Source of the DNA: Caldifarciminota bacterium
GTDB lineage: Bacteria > Hydrothermota > UBA3073
NCBI GenBank assembly: GCA_030606335.1
Contig: JAUWGP010000008.1
Location: 28,638 to 92,637 of the forward strand
Length of the DNA: 64,000 nt
Direction: 5' to 3'
The translations under genes were made by a program, and so were the position numbers. Below are positions 52,812 to 62,496 of the stretch, one piece after another. Numbering within the stretch: position 1 is the first letter of the stretch; each line of letters begins with the position of its first letter. The notes beneath the pieces were generated by a model. That model did no database searches and was not told the DNA's origin. It saw only the letters and a program-made list of their open reading frames with translations.

Positions 52812-55259
52812 TCACCATACAATCTGTATACCTACGCTAATCTTTCTCGGCGGACCATAATTAAAGGGGTCTCTCATATAATCTGTATAAGCTCTTACAT
52901 AGCTTTCATACCACTCATTTCTTGATATATATCCATTTCCATCAAAATCTCTCCTCTCGTCTGCACTACCATCTAAAAGTACGCCAACTGGTATCCCGTC
53001 ATCCTCTTCATAATGACTAGGAAATGTGAGACTCAAGTAATATTCTCTGTCGTACATCAAACCATTATCATCTGGTTTTCCAGTATTAGGATAAACATTT
53101 ATTATATTTTTCGTATTGAAAAGGTTATCAATTTCAACAAAGAGTGAAAAATTCAATCCGCCCAAATATATGTTTTTGGTTAATTTGAGATCCGTATTGT
53201 AAATCCAGTTCATACGCTCTTCATTATAGCCATCTACAATCCTTCCATTATCGGTTCTTTTAGTATATGTTAATTCGCTTTTTGCCTCTAAGATGATCGA
53301 TATATTGATATTATCTAAGGGTTTAATATTGGCGAGTTTCCATTCGTTATGGATATCCTTAGAAAGAAAAGCATTTATACTATGCCGTTGGTCCCAGTCA
53401 GAAGGATAGAGTTCCTCTCTCCCATAGAGTCTAAATTTCCACTTCGAGTCCTGTAACGTATAATTGAGATACAAACTTAAATCGGGTAAACTATATCTAA
53501 ACACTACTTCTATTCCTCTGGATGCCCCATATCCCTCCCTTTCTAACGATGAATAATAAGTCCATGGAGGATAAGGACTGTTATATGAACCATAGACATT
53601 TTTTAAAAAGGCAATAAGAGAAAGCATGAAATTGCTTTTGATATTGAATAATCCCTGTAATTTAAAAGATTTAACCTGAGACAAGAGAATTATTGCACCT
53701 TCTCTTTCAGTGTAGTTGAAAAGACTAAAATTATAGCTATAATGGGCAAAAGGATGATAATCCTTAATATATGACTCGTTCATATAATATTGATTGTACC
53801 CCAATAAAATCTTGAATCTATCTGCTGGATTATATGTAATAGAAAACTTAGGACTTATTTCCCAGGTCGATTCTATTTGTAAAGTATCGGAAGAAGGGTA
53901 ATCTACTACAAATTTCCAAGTCCCTGGATTATAATAAACAACTCTGACTCCCCAAATTAATGCAACACCTGCATTGTGCGCTGTAAAATCGAACCATAAA
54001 CTATTCTGTATTGGGTTTTTTTTAATGTAGTCCCAATATAAGTAAATACTTATATCCCTTAGTTCTGGGTCGACAACCGGTATAGTATCACCATTTGGTG
54101 TCACAGAATCAACAGTAGGCATTGAACTAATGTGATCAGTAAGCTTATTTAATATTGTAATCCCTTTAAATTCGATACCTGTATTAAATTTTAACCAGTC
54201 ACTTAGTCTCGCATCAAAATCGATATTTATCAAACTCACACTCCTCTCCATCTCATACCAGAACGAAGGTGAACCAAATAGGAAACACGCAGGCACACCA
54301 TAAGGATAAATATATTCGCCGTTCTCATCCCGTTCATCCCAACCTGTACCTTGGGCTGTGGTATAACGATGGTAAGTATACATCCACCAGGGTTCGAACT
54401 TAATATCCTCATAAAAACGTCTTTCCTCGTCAAAATTGAGGTCCCTTTCACCAATTATTTTATATTGATTGAAGTTTACTAATCTTGCTGAATACGATAT
54501 CTTATCATTGATCCTATGTTGGAAAAAGGCATATAATTGCTTGCCTTTCTCTAACCAGCTTGAACGCAGCCAATCAGGTTTATATTTTTCAGAGTTCTCA
54601 CTCGGTAAAAACCAAGGCAAGCCGAGAAATGTAGAATATAAACCGCCTTGTCCCCTTACTGCTATAAATCCTAAACCTATATTTATATTAGGAGAAACTT
54701 CGTATTTCATACTACCCAAAAGGTAGTAAAGATCACTATCAGTGTTTGAAAGGTCAAAAAGATATGAACGCTCATAATCTCTGGATTTGGTATAACCCAT
54801 AAATGAATATTTCAACTTATCATTATATATCCCTGAAGCACTCAATTCGTAGGTACTCATACCTTCATCGAATCCCGTCAACCATCCTCCAGATTTCACT
54901 CTCTCTTTTATCTCTATCTCTACCACATTTGGTCTTCCATATCTTCCTGAGGTAGGATTACCGTTAAAGGAAATTTTATTAATAAACCCAACTGGAAGAT
55001 TGGGTATATATAAAGGCACTCCATCAATCCAGTACTCTATATTTTCAGCAAAGCCTCCCCTGATATGAAGGTCGCCCCTACAATCTATGACTCCAGGCTG
55101 AAGCAAGAGGACATCCCTGATACTTTGGATTGGATATTTTTCCAAATCCTGGATTTCAAATGAGTGACAGAGAGAATCAGTTTGGAGATTTGTCGTATCA
55201 GTGATAGTCGCTATCAGAGTATTAGTTATGTAATTAAAAAGAAGGATAAAATACAACAT
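52812..55259 (-). CDS. TonB-dependent receptor with a C-terminal EF-hand loop
   Basis: An 815-residue outer-membrane receptor. After a short signal, FEIQDLEKYPIQSIRDVLLL, then QPGVIDCRGDLHIRGGFAEN and YWIDGVPL are the plug domain (about 30-115), which is shorter than usual and ends in VVEIEIKERVKSGG. A barrel of about 22 strands follows (NLFNTKNIINVYPNTGKP near the end). Residues 771-782, DFDGNGYISRNE, are a perfect EF-hand calcium loop inside the last extracellular loop, unusual for this family. The final strand ends IQIVW. The ligand is unknown. Neighbours (TolB-like lipoprotein, PorV-like barrel, sorting-domain proteins) suggest a surface-nutrient or export role rather than classical iron uptake. 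Confidence 0.85.
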   Translation of the reverse strand: MLYFILLFNYITNTLIATITDTTNLQTDSLCHSFEIQDLEKYPIQSIRDVLLLQPGVIDCRGDLHIRGGFAENIEYWIDGVPLYIPNLPVGFINKISFNGNPTSGRYGRPNVVEIEIKERVKSGGWLTGFDEGMSTYELSASGIYNDKLKYSFMGYTKSRDYERSYLFDLSNTDSDLYYLLGSMKYEVSPNINIGLGFIAVRGQGGLYSTFLGLPWFLPSENSEKYKPDWLRSSWLEKGKQLYAFFQHRINDKISYSARLVNFNQYKIIGERDLNFDEERRFYEDIKFEPWWMYTYHRYTTAQGTGWDERDENGEYIYPYGVPACFLFGSPSFWYEMERSVSLINIDFDARLSDWLKFNTGIEFKGITILNKLTDHISSMPTVDSVTPNGDTIPVVDPELRDISIYLYWDYIKKNPIQNSLWFDFTAHNAGVALIWGVRVVYYNPGTWKFVVDYPSSDTLQIESTWEISPKFSITYNPADRFKILLGYNQYYMNESYIKDYHPFAHYSYNFSLFNYTEREGAIILLSQVKSFKLQGLFNIKSNFMLSLIAFLKNVYGSYNSPYPPWTYYSSLEREGYGASRGIEVVFRYSLPDLSLYLNYTLQDSKWKFRLYGREELYPSDWDQRHSINAFLSKDIHNEWKLANIKPLDNINISIILEAKSELTYTKRTDNGRIVDGYNEERMNWIYNTDLKLTKNIYLGGLNFSLFVEIDNLFNTKNIINVYPNTGKPDDNGLMYDREYYLSLTFPSHYEEDDGIPVGVLLDGSADERRDFDGNGYISRNEWYESYVRAYTDYMRDPFNYGPPRKISVGIQIVW

Positions 55260-55293
55260 AGGTGTAAAGTCGTTTCACTTGGTTTTAAAAAAA

Positions 55294-56442
55294 CTAAAAT
55301 GACCTAAAATTGATATTTAAATCAACCAAAATAAAATATCTTTCTTGAGGAATGGTAAATTCTATATTTTCACCACCTCCTATAGCTATACCAATAGTAC
55401 CGAAGGGTATCTTGATACCTAATCCTCCAGTATATGATGGAACGAATTTCGAGATATCGTAATCCTTAGGGGAAGGAAAATAGAAAATATAGGAGCCTGC
55501 TCTGAAGGAGAGATAACGATTTATTTGCCAATCCAATCCCACATTCATCTCCAATTCGTTTTCTCTAAAACTATAATACCATTCACCTTCTTCTACATGC
55601 CATCCGATATAGGACAATTGTGTATTAAGGGTAAAGGATTCATTGAGCTTGATAGATATGCCCGTGCTTATATTAATTGGATAAAAATACCTTTCATTAA
55701 TTGAATAAATTTTTGTGAATGTAGTGTCGCCATGGTTATTCCACCAATTTGTGCCTGAATAATTCCATTCACAGTCTCCCGTCAAGTAAGCAGGTGATTT
55801 GAGCACCAGTCCTATCTCAATCTTAGGACTGTATTGCCAATCTAATCCAATCAAACCCTGAAAACCTTTCACTTTGTAATAACACACATCTTTTGTGTAC
55901 TGTGAGATATATTTGTGTTCAGAATACCCCCAGAGTAATCCCAATGTCCCCCCGATAGTAACATTCGAAGAAATCTTATAGTTACATCCTATTGACAGAT
56001 TTCTCAAGATGGTCTGCAAATCTCCTGTATAGTCATGAGTTTCCAAATTATATGGGATAAAATATAAAAGTCCAAGAGTTGTTTTTTCAAATGAATAGGT
56101 AATACCAATAAGCTGGGGTAAATATAATACATCCTGACAAATAATTTCGAACGGATCCTTCCTGATTTCATATTCTGTACCAAATGTGATATTATTTAAC
56201 CTACCAATACGAGATGGATTTTGCCAGATACTTGCGGCTCCATCAGAAAACATATAAGTCTCACCCATAGCATAGGATTTGGCATCTAATTTAGAAGATA
56301 GCCTTGGGTTCAGAGGAAATGGTATTTCTTCTCCATAGCTCGTTACTATAAATAAAAGACAATACAAAAATAAATCAATTTTGATTTTTCTTAATATATA
56401 TCCTTTTAGTAAATACATAACACATTCAATGATATTTAACAT
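55294..56442 (-). CDS. PorV/FadL-like outer-membrane barrel protein
   Basis: A 382-residue protein; the true start may be the ATG at 56418, as the first eight residues are not signal-like. A hydrophobic segment (IDLFLYCLLFIVTSYG) is the signal. KLDAKSYAMGETYMFSDGAA, then SIWQNPSRIGRLN matches the PorV/OMPP1 start (A..GE....DG......NP). Long alternating strands follow to the terminal NINFRSF. In the cluster it would be a good candidate for the carrier that hands sorting-domain proteins to the surface machinery, by analogy with PorV; this is inference. No ribosome site is seen. Confidence 0.78.
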   Translation of the reverse strand: MLNIIECVMYLLKGYILRKIKIDLFLYCLLFIVTSYGEEIPFPLNPRLSSKLDAKSYAMGETYMFSDGAASIWQNPSRIGRLNNITFGTEYEIRKDPFEIICQDVLYLPQLIGITYSFEKTTLGLLYFIPYNLETHDYTGDLQTILRNLSIGCNYKISSNVTIGGTLGLLWGYSEHKYISQYTKDVCYYKVKGFQGLIGLDWQYSPKIEIGLVLKSPAYLTGDCEWNYSGTNWWNNHGDTTFTKIYSINERYFYPINISTGISIKLNESFTLNTQLSYIGWHVEEGEWYYSFRENELEMNVGLDWQINRYLSFRAGSYIFYFPSPKDYDISKFVPSYTGGLGIKIPFGTIGIAIGGGENIEFTIPQERYFILVDLNINFRSF

Positions 56443-56472
56443 CCATTACCCTATAACCTAAATCAAATGATT

Positions 56473-59208
56473 CTATCTCATTAAAATTATTTTCTCTGTT
56501 ACAGTATATTCCCCAGCATTAAACTTAAGAAAATATACTCCAGCTGGGACTTTTTTCCCAAAAGCATCACTTCCATCCCAGCATACTGTATGTATCCCTT
56601 CTTTCTGTTTCTCGTTTATAAGAGTATATATCTCTTGCCCATAAAGATTATATATCAGAATATAAACATTGCAACTTTTGGGGAGACCATATTTGATTAA
56701 TGTTTTATCTATAAAAGGATTAGGTTTGCTCTGGGTAATAAAGAGAACGGATTCCTGTGTGGTATCTGCAAACTCAACGACACCCTCAGAGCTTACATTT
56801 ACTTTTATCATAAAGTAATCTGATACATCAGATGTATCAGTAGCTGTAACAGTTCCAATATAAATACCTTCCTCCTGACCAACTTGTATGGATACTGTAA
56901 CTGTCCCTGTTGTTCCATCACCAGATATCAGACTGGATGGTGCTGAGACCGTTACATTGTATGCATTTATGAGTATGGATGGGTTGGTCTGGTGCTGCAG
57001 GTCTGTGACTGTGTAAGTTATATCAACGAGATCGTCGTTCCCGAATGGGTCAGGATCGACATTCTGGACATCGTTGTTCGGGTTATAGATATCAAAATCA
57101 CCTGTATGCTCTTCTCCAGCGTTACCTTCAAGGGTAAGATAGTTACCTATTACGTCGCTGCCATTGTTAGCAATATCCAGGTCATAGGAAGAGTATATCT
57201 CGAGTGATATTGCTATGGCGTCAGTGGGATAACCATCATCATCAATCACCCTTATAAACCCTGAGTATATACCTGCATGTTGTCCGCGGTGGACATCAAC
57301 TGCTGGCTGGACATCCGCTGTTTCACCTATGAGAAGCTCATCTATGACTGTTTCATAAACAGGTGTCCAGAAGTCGGTAACGTAGAGATAGATATCATCA
57401 GGTAGTATAAAGTAGTTACCACCTTCGAGTCCTGATGTATTGAAGAGCAGGTTGTATAGGTCTGCATTGCCAGTGTTTTCAACAGTGAATGTCGTTAGGT
57501 CGACCCATGAAGCATGGTCACCAGAGCCAGAGGTAAGGGTCTCAACTATGTCTATATTCTCCTCCAGACCAACCTGCACAATCAACTCGAACTCATCGGA
57601 TACACCAGCAACCACATCAAATACCGTAATCGTTCCAGAGTATACACCCCCCTCCTGGTCAGCTGGGATGTTAACCACAACTGGCACAATCTCACTTCCA
57701 CCAGTAAGCAGGGTTGCAGAACCTGTGATAACCACATAAGATGCTGGTATCGAATACAGCGGATTATCGACATGCTGGAGAACCGTTGATACAGCGTCTA
57801 CATCAAAGAGATTAGCATTTCCAAACAGGTCTGGGTCTGCGTTCATCGCCTCAGAGTTCGGGTTGATAACCAGGAAGTTTCCTGTGGGCGATGTTCCGGG
57901 TATACCACTAAGTTCCATGGTATTGAAGAAAAGGGAGAGGGCATTGTCGCATATATCAAGGTCATAGGAAGGTTCGACAGTTACACTCACACCTATGACA
58001 TCAGATGGGAACCCGTCGTCATCAATGACCCTCAGCATTCCTGTATAGGTGATTGCGTAGGTACCGAGCGGTACATTAACATGAACCTTTACTTCAACAG
58101 AATCAGTCGCAACAAGCTCGTTTATAGATGTAGGTTCGAAGGTGATATTCTCAAGAACAATCATATGACCAGCACCGCCATAGAGGTCAGTTACCCAAAA
58201 AACGATGTTGTCAAGGTCTACATTGCCATTGTTGGTCACCGTGAAGGTATCTATAGCAGTCACACCATGATCAACCGTCTGATCAAGCGTACCGGTCAGC
58301 ACTATAGACTCAACAGGACCAACTACCAAGTTAACATAGAAGGAATCACCAGTGTCATCCTCGCCAGGCGATGTCACATAAACCATTCCTTCGTACAGAC
58401 CTGGAATCTGACCTTCTGGTATGTCTACCTCGTAGAGCAGGGTATCCGCATAACCAGATGCAAGTATCATAGGAGTAGGTGTAATAGATATATTCGTAGT
58501 TATAATGTCAGGACCAGGACCTGTGAGATTTGTCATCGTGTAGGTTAGATTTGTAATGTCAGCATTTCCAAACGAGTCTGGGTCGACATTTATCATATCT
58601 GTGTTCGGGTTGATGAGCAAGAATAACCCGCTGTCTGAGTTACCAGGGATTTCAGCAAGGTAGAGGATATTACTCACAAGGTTCCATTCATTATTTGAGA
58701 TATCAAGGTCGTACTTGGGTAACACTGTTATCCATAATTCTATTGTCTCATGTGGGTAGCCATCGTCATCCATTACACGGGCTTTACCCTTGTAATCCTG
58801 TGCAAATAAACCACAACGTACATATATATTTACTATAACTGTTATAGTTGAGTCTGAAGGAAGTTCATTTATGTATGAAGGAGTAAAATAGATACATTCT
58901 CTTGGTATAAAATAAGTATTGTCTATAATTCCATTAAAATTTGTACTCCCAAAAATAATATTGTCGAGATCAGTATCACCTGTATTAGTAACTGTAAAGG
59001 TGTCTTGAGCTAATTGACAATGATAAACTGTATCTTGAGATGTATTCCCCAACGTTATTGCCTCGATAGGCCCAACCTTTATCTTTTTGTCGAAGGTATT
59101 TGTTGTATGAGCAAACAGATTGGATATCGAGATAAATATCATAATCCCGATGAAAAGATTAGAAATGAAACTGAATGCTTTTTTAACTATTTGTCTATCT
59201 TTTCTCAT
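56473..59208 (-). CDS. Secreted protein of three long repeats with C-terminal sorting domain
   Basis: A 911-residue exported protein. The ATG at 59208 is preferred to a TTG ten codons upstream. Signal about 1-33 (FISNLFIGIMIFISISNLFA). Three repeats of about 250 residues follow, each made of an Ig-like part (TFTVTNTGDTDLDNIIF, TFTVTNNGNVDLDNIVF, TFTVENTGNADLYNLLF) and a second part (YDLDI.NN, then IPG.S..G.FL..NPN, DPD.FGNADL). The end (FITQSKPNPFIDKTLIKYGL, then YNLYGQEIYTL, GVYFLKFNAGEYTV) is the sorting domain. The repeats resemble structural stalks of surface proteins. It is the first gene of the export cluster, right behind its promoter. Confidence 0.85.
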   Translation of the reverse strand: MRKDRQIVKKAFSFISNLFIGIMIFISISNLFAHTTNTFDKKIKVGPIEAITLGNTSQDTVYHCQLAQDTFTVTNTGDTDLDNIIFGSTNFNGIIDNTYFIPRECIYFTPSYINELPSDSTITVIVNIYVRCGLFAQDYKGKARVMDDDGYPHETIELWITVLPKYDLDISNNEWNLVSNILYLAEIPGNSDSGLFLLINPNTDMINVDPDSFGNADITNLTYTMTNLTGPGPDIITTNISITPTPMILASGYADTLLYEVDIPEGQIPGLYEGMVYVTSPGEDDTGDSFYVNLVVGPVESIVLTGTLDQTVDHGVTAIDTFTVTNNGNVDLDNIVFWVTDLYGGAGHMIVLENITFEPTSINELVATDSVEVKVHVNVPLGTYAITYTGMLRVIDDDGFPSDVIGVSVTVEPSYDLDICDNALSLFFNTMELSGIPGTSPTGNFLVINPNSEAMNADPDLFGNANLFDVDAVSTVLQHVDNPLYSIPASYVVITGSATLLTGGSEIVPVVVNIPADQEGGVYSGTITVFDVVAGVSDEFELIVQVGLEENIDIVETLTSGSGDHASWVDLTTFTVENTGNADLYNLLFNTSGLEGGNYFILPDDIYLYVTDFWTPVYETVIDELLIGETADVQPAVDVHRGQHAGIYSGFIRVIDDDGYPTDAIAISLEIYSSYDLDIANNGSDVIGNYLTLEGNAGEEHTGDFDIYNPNNDVQNVDPDPFGNDDLVDITYTVTDLQHQTNPSILINAYNVTVSAPSSLISGDGTTGTVTVSIQVGQEEGIYIGTVTATDTSDVSDYFMIKVNVSSEGVVEFADTTQESVLFITQSKPNPFIDKTLIKYGLPKSCNVYILIYNLYGQEIYTLINEKQKEGIHTVCWDGSDAFGKKVPAGVYFLKFNAGEYTVTEKIILMR

Positions 59209-59282
59209 TGATTTATTTGATTGTCTGAAAATAACCAATAAGAATTCTAAAATAACAGTAATATGGATAATCTCCTCTATAT

Positions 59283-59311
59283 AATATACATAAAAAAGGG
59301 TGATTTGTCAA
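59283..59311 (-). promoter_or_regulatory. Promoter of the export-protein cluster
   Basis: TTGACA (59311-59306), 17 bp, TATATT (59288-59283) on the minus strand. The leader of about 70 bases starts with AGAGGAGAT, very similar to the leader of the GIN-domain gene. No other promoter of this quality is seen in the following 15 kb on this strand. Confidence 0.85.
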
Positions 59312-59416
59312 GTAAAAATTTGTTTATACCTTAGAAGATTTAATTGGTTTACTTTGCGAAGAGGTTTAGTAGGTTCGTTGAGTAGACTTATTCAACCGAA
59401 TGAATTAGGGTTATAT

Positions 59417-60199
59417 TTATTCATCAGCACCAGCAGCTCTCAGTATTTGAGCTAATTCGTTGTGTTCGTTATCAACAGCCAGAGAAAGGGCAGAAGAACC
59501 ATCCTTAGCCATTAGATTGACATCAGCTTCGTGGTTAATTAGGAGCTCTGCAATCTCTTTGTAACCCCATCTACTAACCCACATAAGTGCTGTTGTGCCA
59601 TCAGCCGCTACATGATTAACATCTGCCCCATTTGATAGCAGAAATTCTACCAAGTCTGGTCTGCCATTGTTTGTAGCAAACATGAGTGCTGTCCATCCAG
59701 ATGCATCTCCCCCGACAATAGTATCGTTAATTGAAGCACCTGCTTTTATTAAAAGCTCAGGCACTTCCAATGTTATAATTTCAGCAAGAATTCCAAATAC
59801 TGACTCTATAAGAGCGGTTCTACCATCTACTGCCTTTGCATTGATGTCAGCTCCTTTAGATAGCAAAAGCTCGACATATTTCTTTGAGTTGCCAGCAGCC
59901 CATATTAATGCGGTCGTGCTATCTCGAGAGCGAATACTAACATCAGCACCTCTGGTTAGAAGAAATTCAACCATATCCTCGAATCCTTCTAAGCTACATG
60001 TGAGTATAAGAACGGTACTCCCAGAGATTTCATTCTGTGCATCGATATCGATACCGCAGGAAAATAATTCCTCCACACCCTTAAAATCATTAGCCATGAC
60101 TCTATTTGCCAGAGTGTCGAAATCACTCGCAGACGATACCTTTATCATAAAAAGCATCGATATGAGTATCACAAACGACATGCATGAGACCTTTCTCAT
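59417..60199 (-). CDS. Exported ankyrin-repeat protein
   Basis: A 260-residue protein. The ATG at 60199 follows AGGAGGGGG; an in-frame ATG eight codons upstream is less likely. Signal peptide 1-25 (SFVILISMLFMIKVSSASD). Then about six or seven ankyrin repeats: GSTVLILTCSLEGFEDMVEF with LLTRGADV, TTALIWAAGNSKKYVELLLS with KGADINAK, GWTALMFATNNGRPDLVEFL, TTALMWVSRWGYKEIAELLI and SSALSLAVDNEHNELAQILR. The stack is a protein-binding scaffold, here periplasmic or secreted. It stands alone with no clear promoter, although TATAAT occurs 24 bp before the start. Confidence 0.88.
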   Translation of the reverse strand: MRKVSCMSFVILISMLFMIKVSSASDFDTLANRVMANDFKGVEELFSCGIDIDAQNEISGSTVLILTCSLEGFEDMVEFLLTRGADVSIRSRDSTTALIWAAGNSKKYVELLLSKGADINAKAVDGRTALIESVFGILAEIITLEVPELLIKAGASINDTIVGGDASGWTALMFATNNGRPDLVEFLLSNGADVNHVAADGTTALMWVSRWGYKEIAELLINHEADVNLMAKDGSSALSLAVDNEHNELAQILRAAGADE

Positions 60200-60319
60200 A
60201 CCCCCTCCTGGTATAATATTCATTATACCTGATTACTCAGATAATAACCACACAACACCTTTAGTTGGTTAGGGATTACTCAGATTAAAATATAAATCTC
60301 TTTACCTAAACATCTTACT

Positions 60320-61249
60320 CTACAACACATTCCATAGTTTTGCTGGTCTGAGAAAATCTTCTAATTTTGCTGTGGCTACGCATATTACCGTATCAGCACC
60401 TCCATAGTAAACAAATACCGTGTCTCCAATTAAAACTGCACCACAGGTAAATACCACATTTGATACATCACCCTGGGTTTCAAACTCTTTCTCTGGTTCA
60501 AGTAACGGCACTGGATGTCTGTATATAACAGTAGTAGGGTCATCAATTGCCATAATAGCATAACCAAGTCGATAGACCATCTTCTTATCTACTGCATGAT
60601 AAATAACAAGCCAGCCGCAATCCGTCTTTATTGGAGCACTACCAGTCCCTATTTTAAAGTAATCCCATTCATATTGCGGTGAAAGTAGGATATTGGAATT
60701 ATACCAATGACGTAAATCTTCTGAATACGCAACCCATATGTGTGGTGGTACACGATGATACATTACATATGTCCCCTGGAAAGCTTCTTGAAAAATGACT
60801 GCACCCTTGTTGTCCACACCTGGAAAAGGATAATATGGTTTACTCCAGTTCCATTTACGTCCTAAAAAATCCTCAATACTTATACTTGTCATAGCGATTT
60901 GTATACTTCTACTAACACCTACTTCCATTGCAGGAGTTTCACCATAAGCCGTATAGGACATATGAAGTCTATCACCTACTATTGAGATTCTCGGGTCCTC
61001 ACAACCGTATTTTTCGATCTCACCTTGCGGTATGTATATTGGTTCTTTTAGTCTTTCATCGATCTTAAATCCATCCTTACTGACAGCGTATCCCAGTCGT
61101 GAAACATCTTCTTTATCTCTTGCTCTGTAAACTATATGCACCTTGCCATCAAGATGGACTGTTGCACAGTTGAATACAGTTTTTGATTCCCACTCATTCC
61201 CCTCTATCGGTGTAATGATTGGATTTCCCTCGTATCTCTTAAGTCTCAT
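60320..61249 (-). CDS. GH130 family glycosidase/phosphorylase
   Basis: A 309-residue five-bladed propeller enzyme. MRLKRYEGNPIITPIEGNEW, then VFNCATVHLDGKVHIVYRAR, YGCEDPRISIVGDRLHMSYT and FKIGTGSAPIKTDCGWLVIY are characteristic of GH130. Members phosphorolyse or hydrolyse beta-mannosides (for example beta-1,4-mannosyl-GlcNAc or mannobiose). The GCEDPRI region holds the usual catalytic-site Asp. The exact substrate is not predictable. Ribosome site GGAGGT. It follows a GT4-type glycosyltransferase on the same strand after 185 bp, so it may trim or recycle a mannose-containing product. Confidence 0.9.
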   Translation of the reverse strand: MRLKRYEGNPIITPIEGNEWESKTVFNCATVHLDGKVHIVYRARDKEDVSRLGYAVSKDGFKIDERLKEPIYIPQGEIEKYGCEDPRISIVGDRLHMSYTAYGETPAMEVGVSRSIQIAMTSISIEDFLGRKWNWSKPYYPFPGVDNKGAVIFQEAFQGTYVMYHRVPPHIWVAYSEDLRHWYNSNILLSPQYEWDYFKIGTGSAPIKTDCGWLVIYHAVDKKMVYRLGYAIMAIDDPTTVIYRHPVPLLEPEKEFETQGDVSNVVFTCGAVLIGDTVFVYYGGADTVICVATAKLEDFLRPAKLWNVL

Positions 61250-61312
61250 CTCATACCTCCATGTATAATATTAACCACCTTGTAATTCACGTTTTTCGTT
61301 GTCGATACTCGT

Positions 61313-61330
61313 CTGCCTGACGGTAGGCAG
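61313..61330. repeat. CTGCCT/AGGCAG hairpin between GT and GH130 genes
   Basis: CTGCCT-GACGGT-AGGCAG in the 185-bp spacer, flanked by repeated words GATACTCGT and TTTTGATACTCG. It resembles the CCTGCCGTCAGG in the korA-korB spacer and may be a small mobile palindrome or a weak terminator. Confidence 0.4.
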
Positions 61331-61434
61331 GTAACGAAGCTCGTCCTTTTGATACTCGTTATTTGATTAACGTCCTATATAAAAAAGATATAAAGATATT
61401 TTTAAAAATCTCGTTCAATCTCTTTAAATCCCTG

Positions 61435-62496
61435 TTAGATTTTTTCAAATAATTCAATAAACTTCTTTGCTATATTCATTCCTGAGTTATCATTGGTATA
61501 TTCTTTCGCATCTTTAATTACACCTTCATATTTTCTATCCTTTTTGAAAACACTTGCAATACAGGATTTAAGTTCTTCATCACTTTCATACTGATAAACA
61601 GCATTGTTCAGGGTTTCAACAAAAGAAGACTTCAATGTGACCATTGGACAACCAGAACCAAGGCATTGAAAGGCAGTGCTTGCAACAGTTATTATACCAG
61701 GGTTACCTCGTTTGTTATAAAGAAGTAAATCTGAGGCATATAGATACTTATAAAGCTCTTCTATAGGTGGTATTTCTTCACGTATTTCTATTATATCCCC
61801 TTCGCTTTTTTGTTTGATTTCCTTCCATTTCTTCAAGGATGCCTCATGTTTTGTAACAATAAGTATAAGAAGGGGATAATCACTCTCTAACTCCTTTATA
61901 ATATCGTATTTATCTGCTCCAGATTCTGATGCGGGCCCAAATAAAAGGACAATTTTCTTATCAGGGGGAAGAGATAGCGCTTTACGACTTTTCTTCATAT
62001 CACCTGGATGCCAGGGTAAACAGGGATATGGAATTATATGTATAATCTCCTCAGGATATGCGAGTTTTAAAAAGTCGTAATACCGCTTATCAAAGCATAC
62101 TACTGCATCCCAGTCAAATTGATAAAATGAGGGGTCTTCCTTCAGGTTTCCATCATGTATCACGTTTATTGTCTTTGCTCTTCTCTTGATCCAGTGGAAT
62201 ATCTTACCAAGATGGTCCTGTGGGAACATACCAAGGTCTTCCACAACAAAGTAATCATAATCGCTCTTCAAAAACGGTATTGCAAGCAGTTGTGGTTCTT
62301 TTTCAGATGAAACAGTAAAACATCTCGTGACATAATCTTCATCCTCACTTACGAATGCAGTTCCATGGAAACTGTGTTTAAAGAAGCTAAATACAGAGAT
62401 CTTATGTCCAAGTTTTATAAAATTTCTTCCAACCATTTCAGCGTGTATCGAAGCACCTGAATCAGTATTCCATGCACCCATCATTCCTATTTTCAT
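61435..62496 (-). CDS. Glycosyltransferase, GT4-like fold
   Basis: A 353-residue protein with two Rossmann domains. MKIGMMGAWNTDSGASIHAE, then MVGRNFIKLGHKISVFSF is the N-terminal acceptor domain, where GT4 enzymes have a Gly-rich loop. The C-terminal domain has IVLLFGPASESGADKYDIIK, then LYASDLLLYNKRGNPGIITV and FQCLGSGCPMVTLKSS, the donor-binding region, where the usual E-x7-E signature is altered (N-P-G-I-I-T-V-A). Probably transfers a sugar, perhaps mannose given the GH130 neighbour. The ATG overlaps the upstream stop (ATGA), so it is translationally coupled. Confidence 0.8.
   Translation of the reverse strand: MKIGMMGAWNTDSGASIHAEMVGRNFIKLGHKISVFSFFKHSFHGTAFVSEDEDYVTRCFTVSSEKEPQLLAIPFLKSDYDYFVVEDLGMFPQDHLGKIFHWIKRRAKTINVIHDGNLKEDPSFYQFDWDAVVCFDKRYYDFLKLAYPEEIIHIIPYPCLPWHPGDMKKSRKALSLPPDKKIVLLFGPASESGADKYDIIKELESDYPLLILIVTKHEASLKKWKEIKQKSEGDIIEIREEIPPIEELYKYLYASDLLLYNKRGNPGIITVASTAFQCLGSGCPMVTLKSSFVETLNNAVYQYESDEELKSCIASVFKKDRKYEGVIKDAKEYTNDNSGMNIAKKFIELFEKI

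Noticed and set aside
58081-58548. A 155-codon plus-strand frame inside the three-repeat sorting-domain gene
   Set aside because: The composition is that of a shadow frame (Arg/His/Tyr-rich, no domain), and the minus-strand repeats continue through it.
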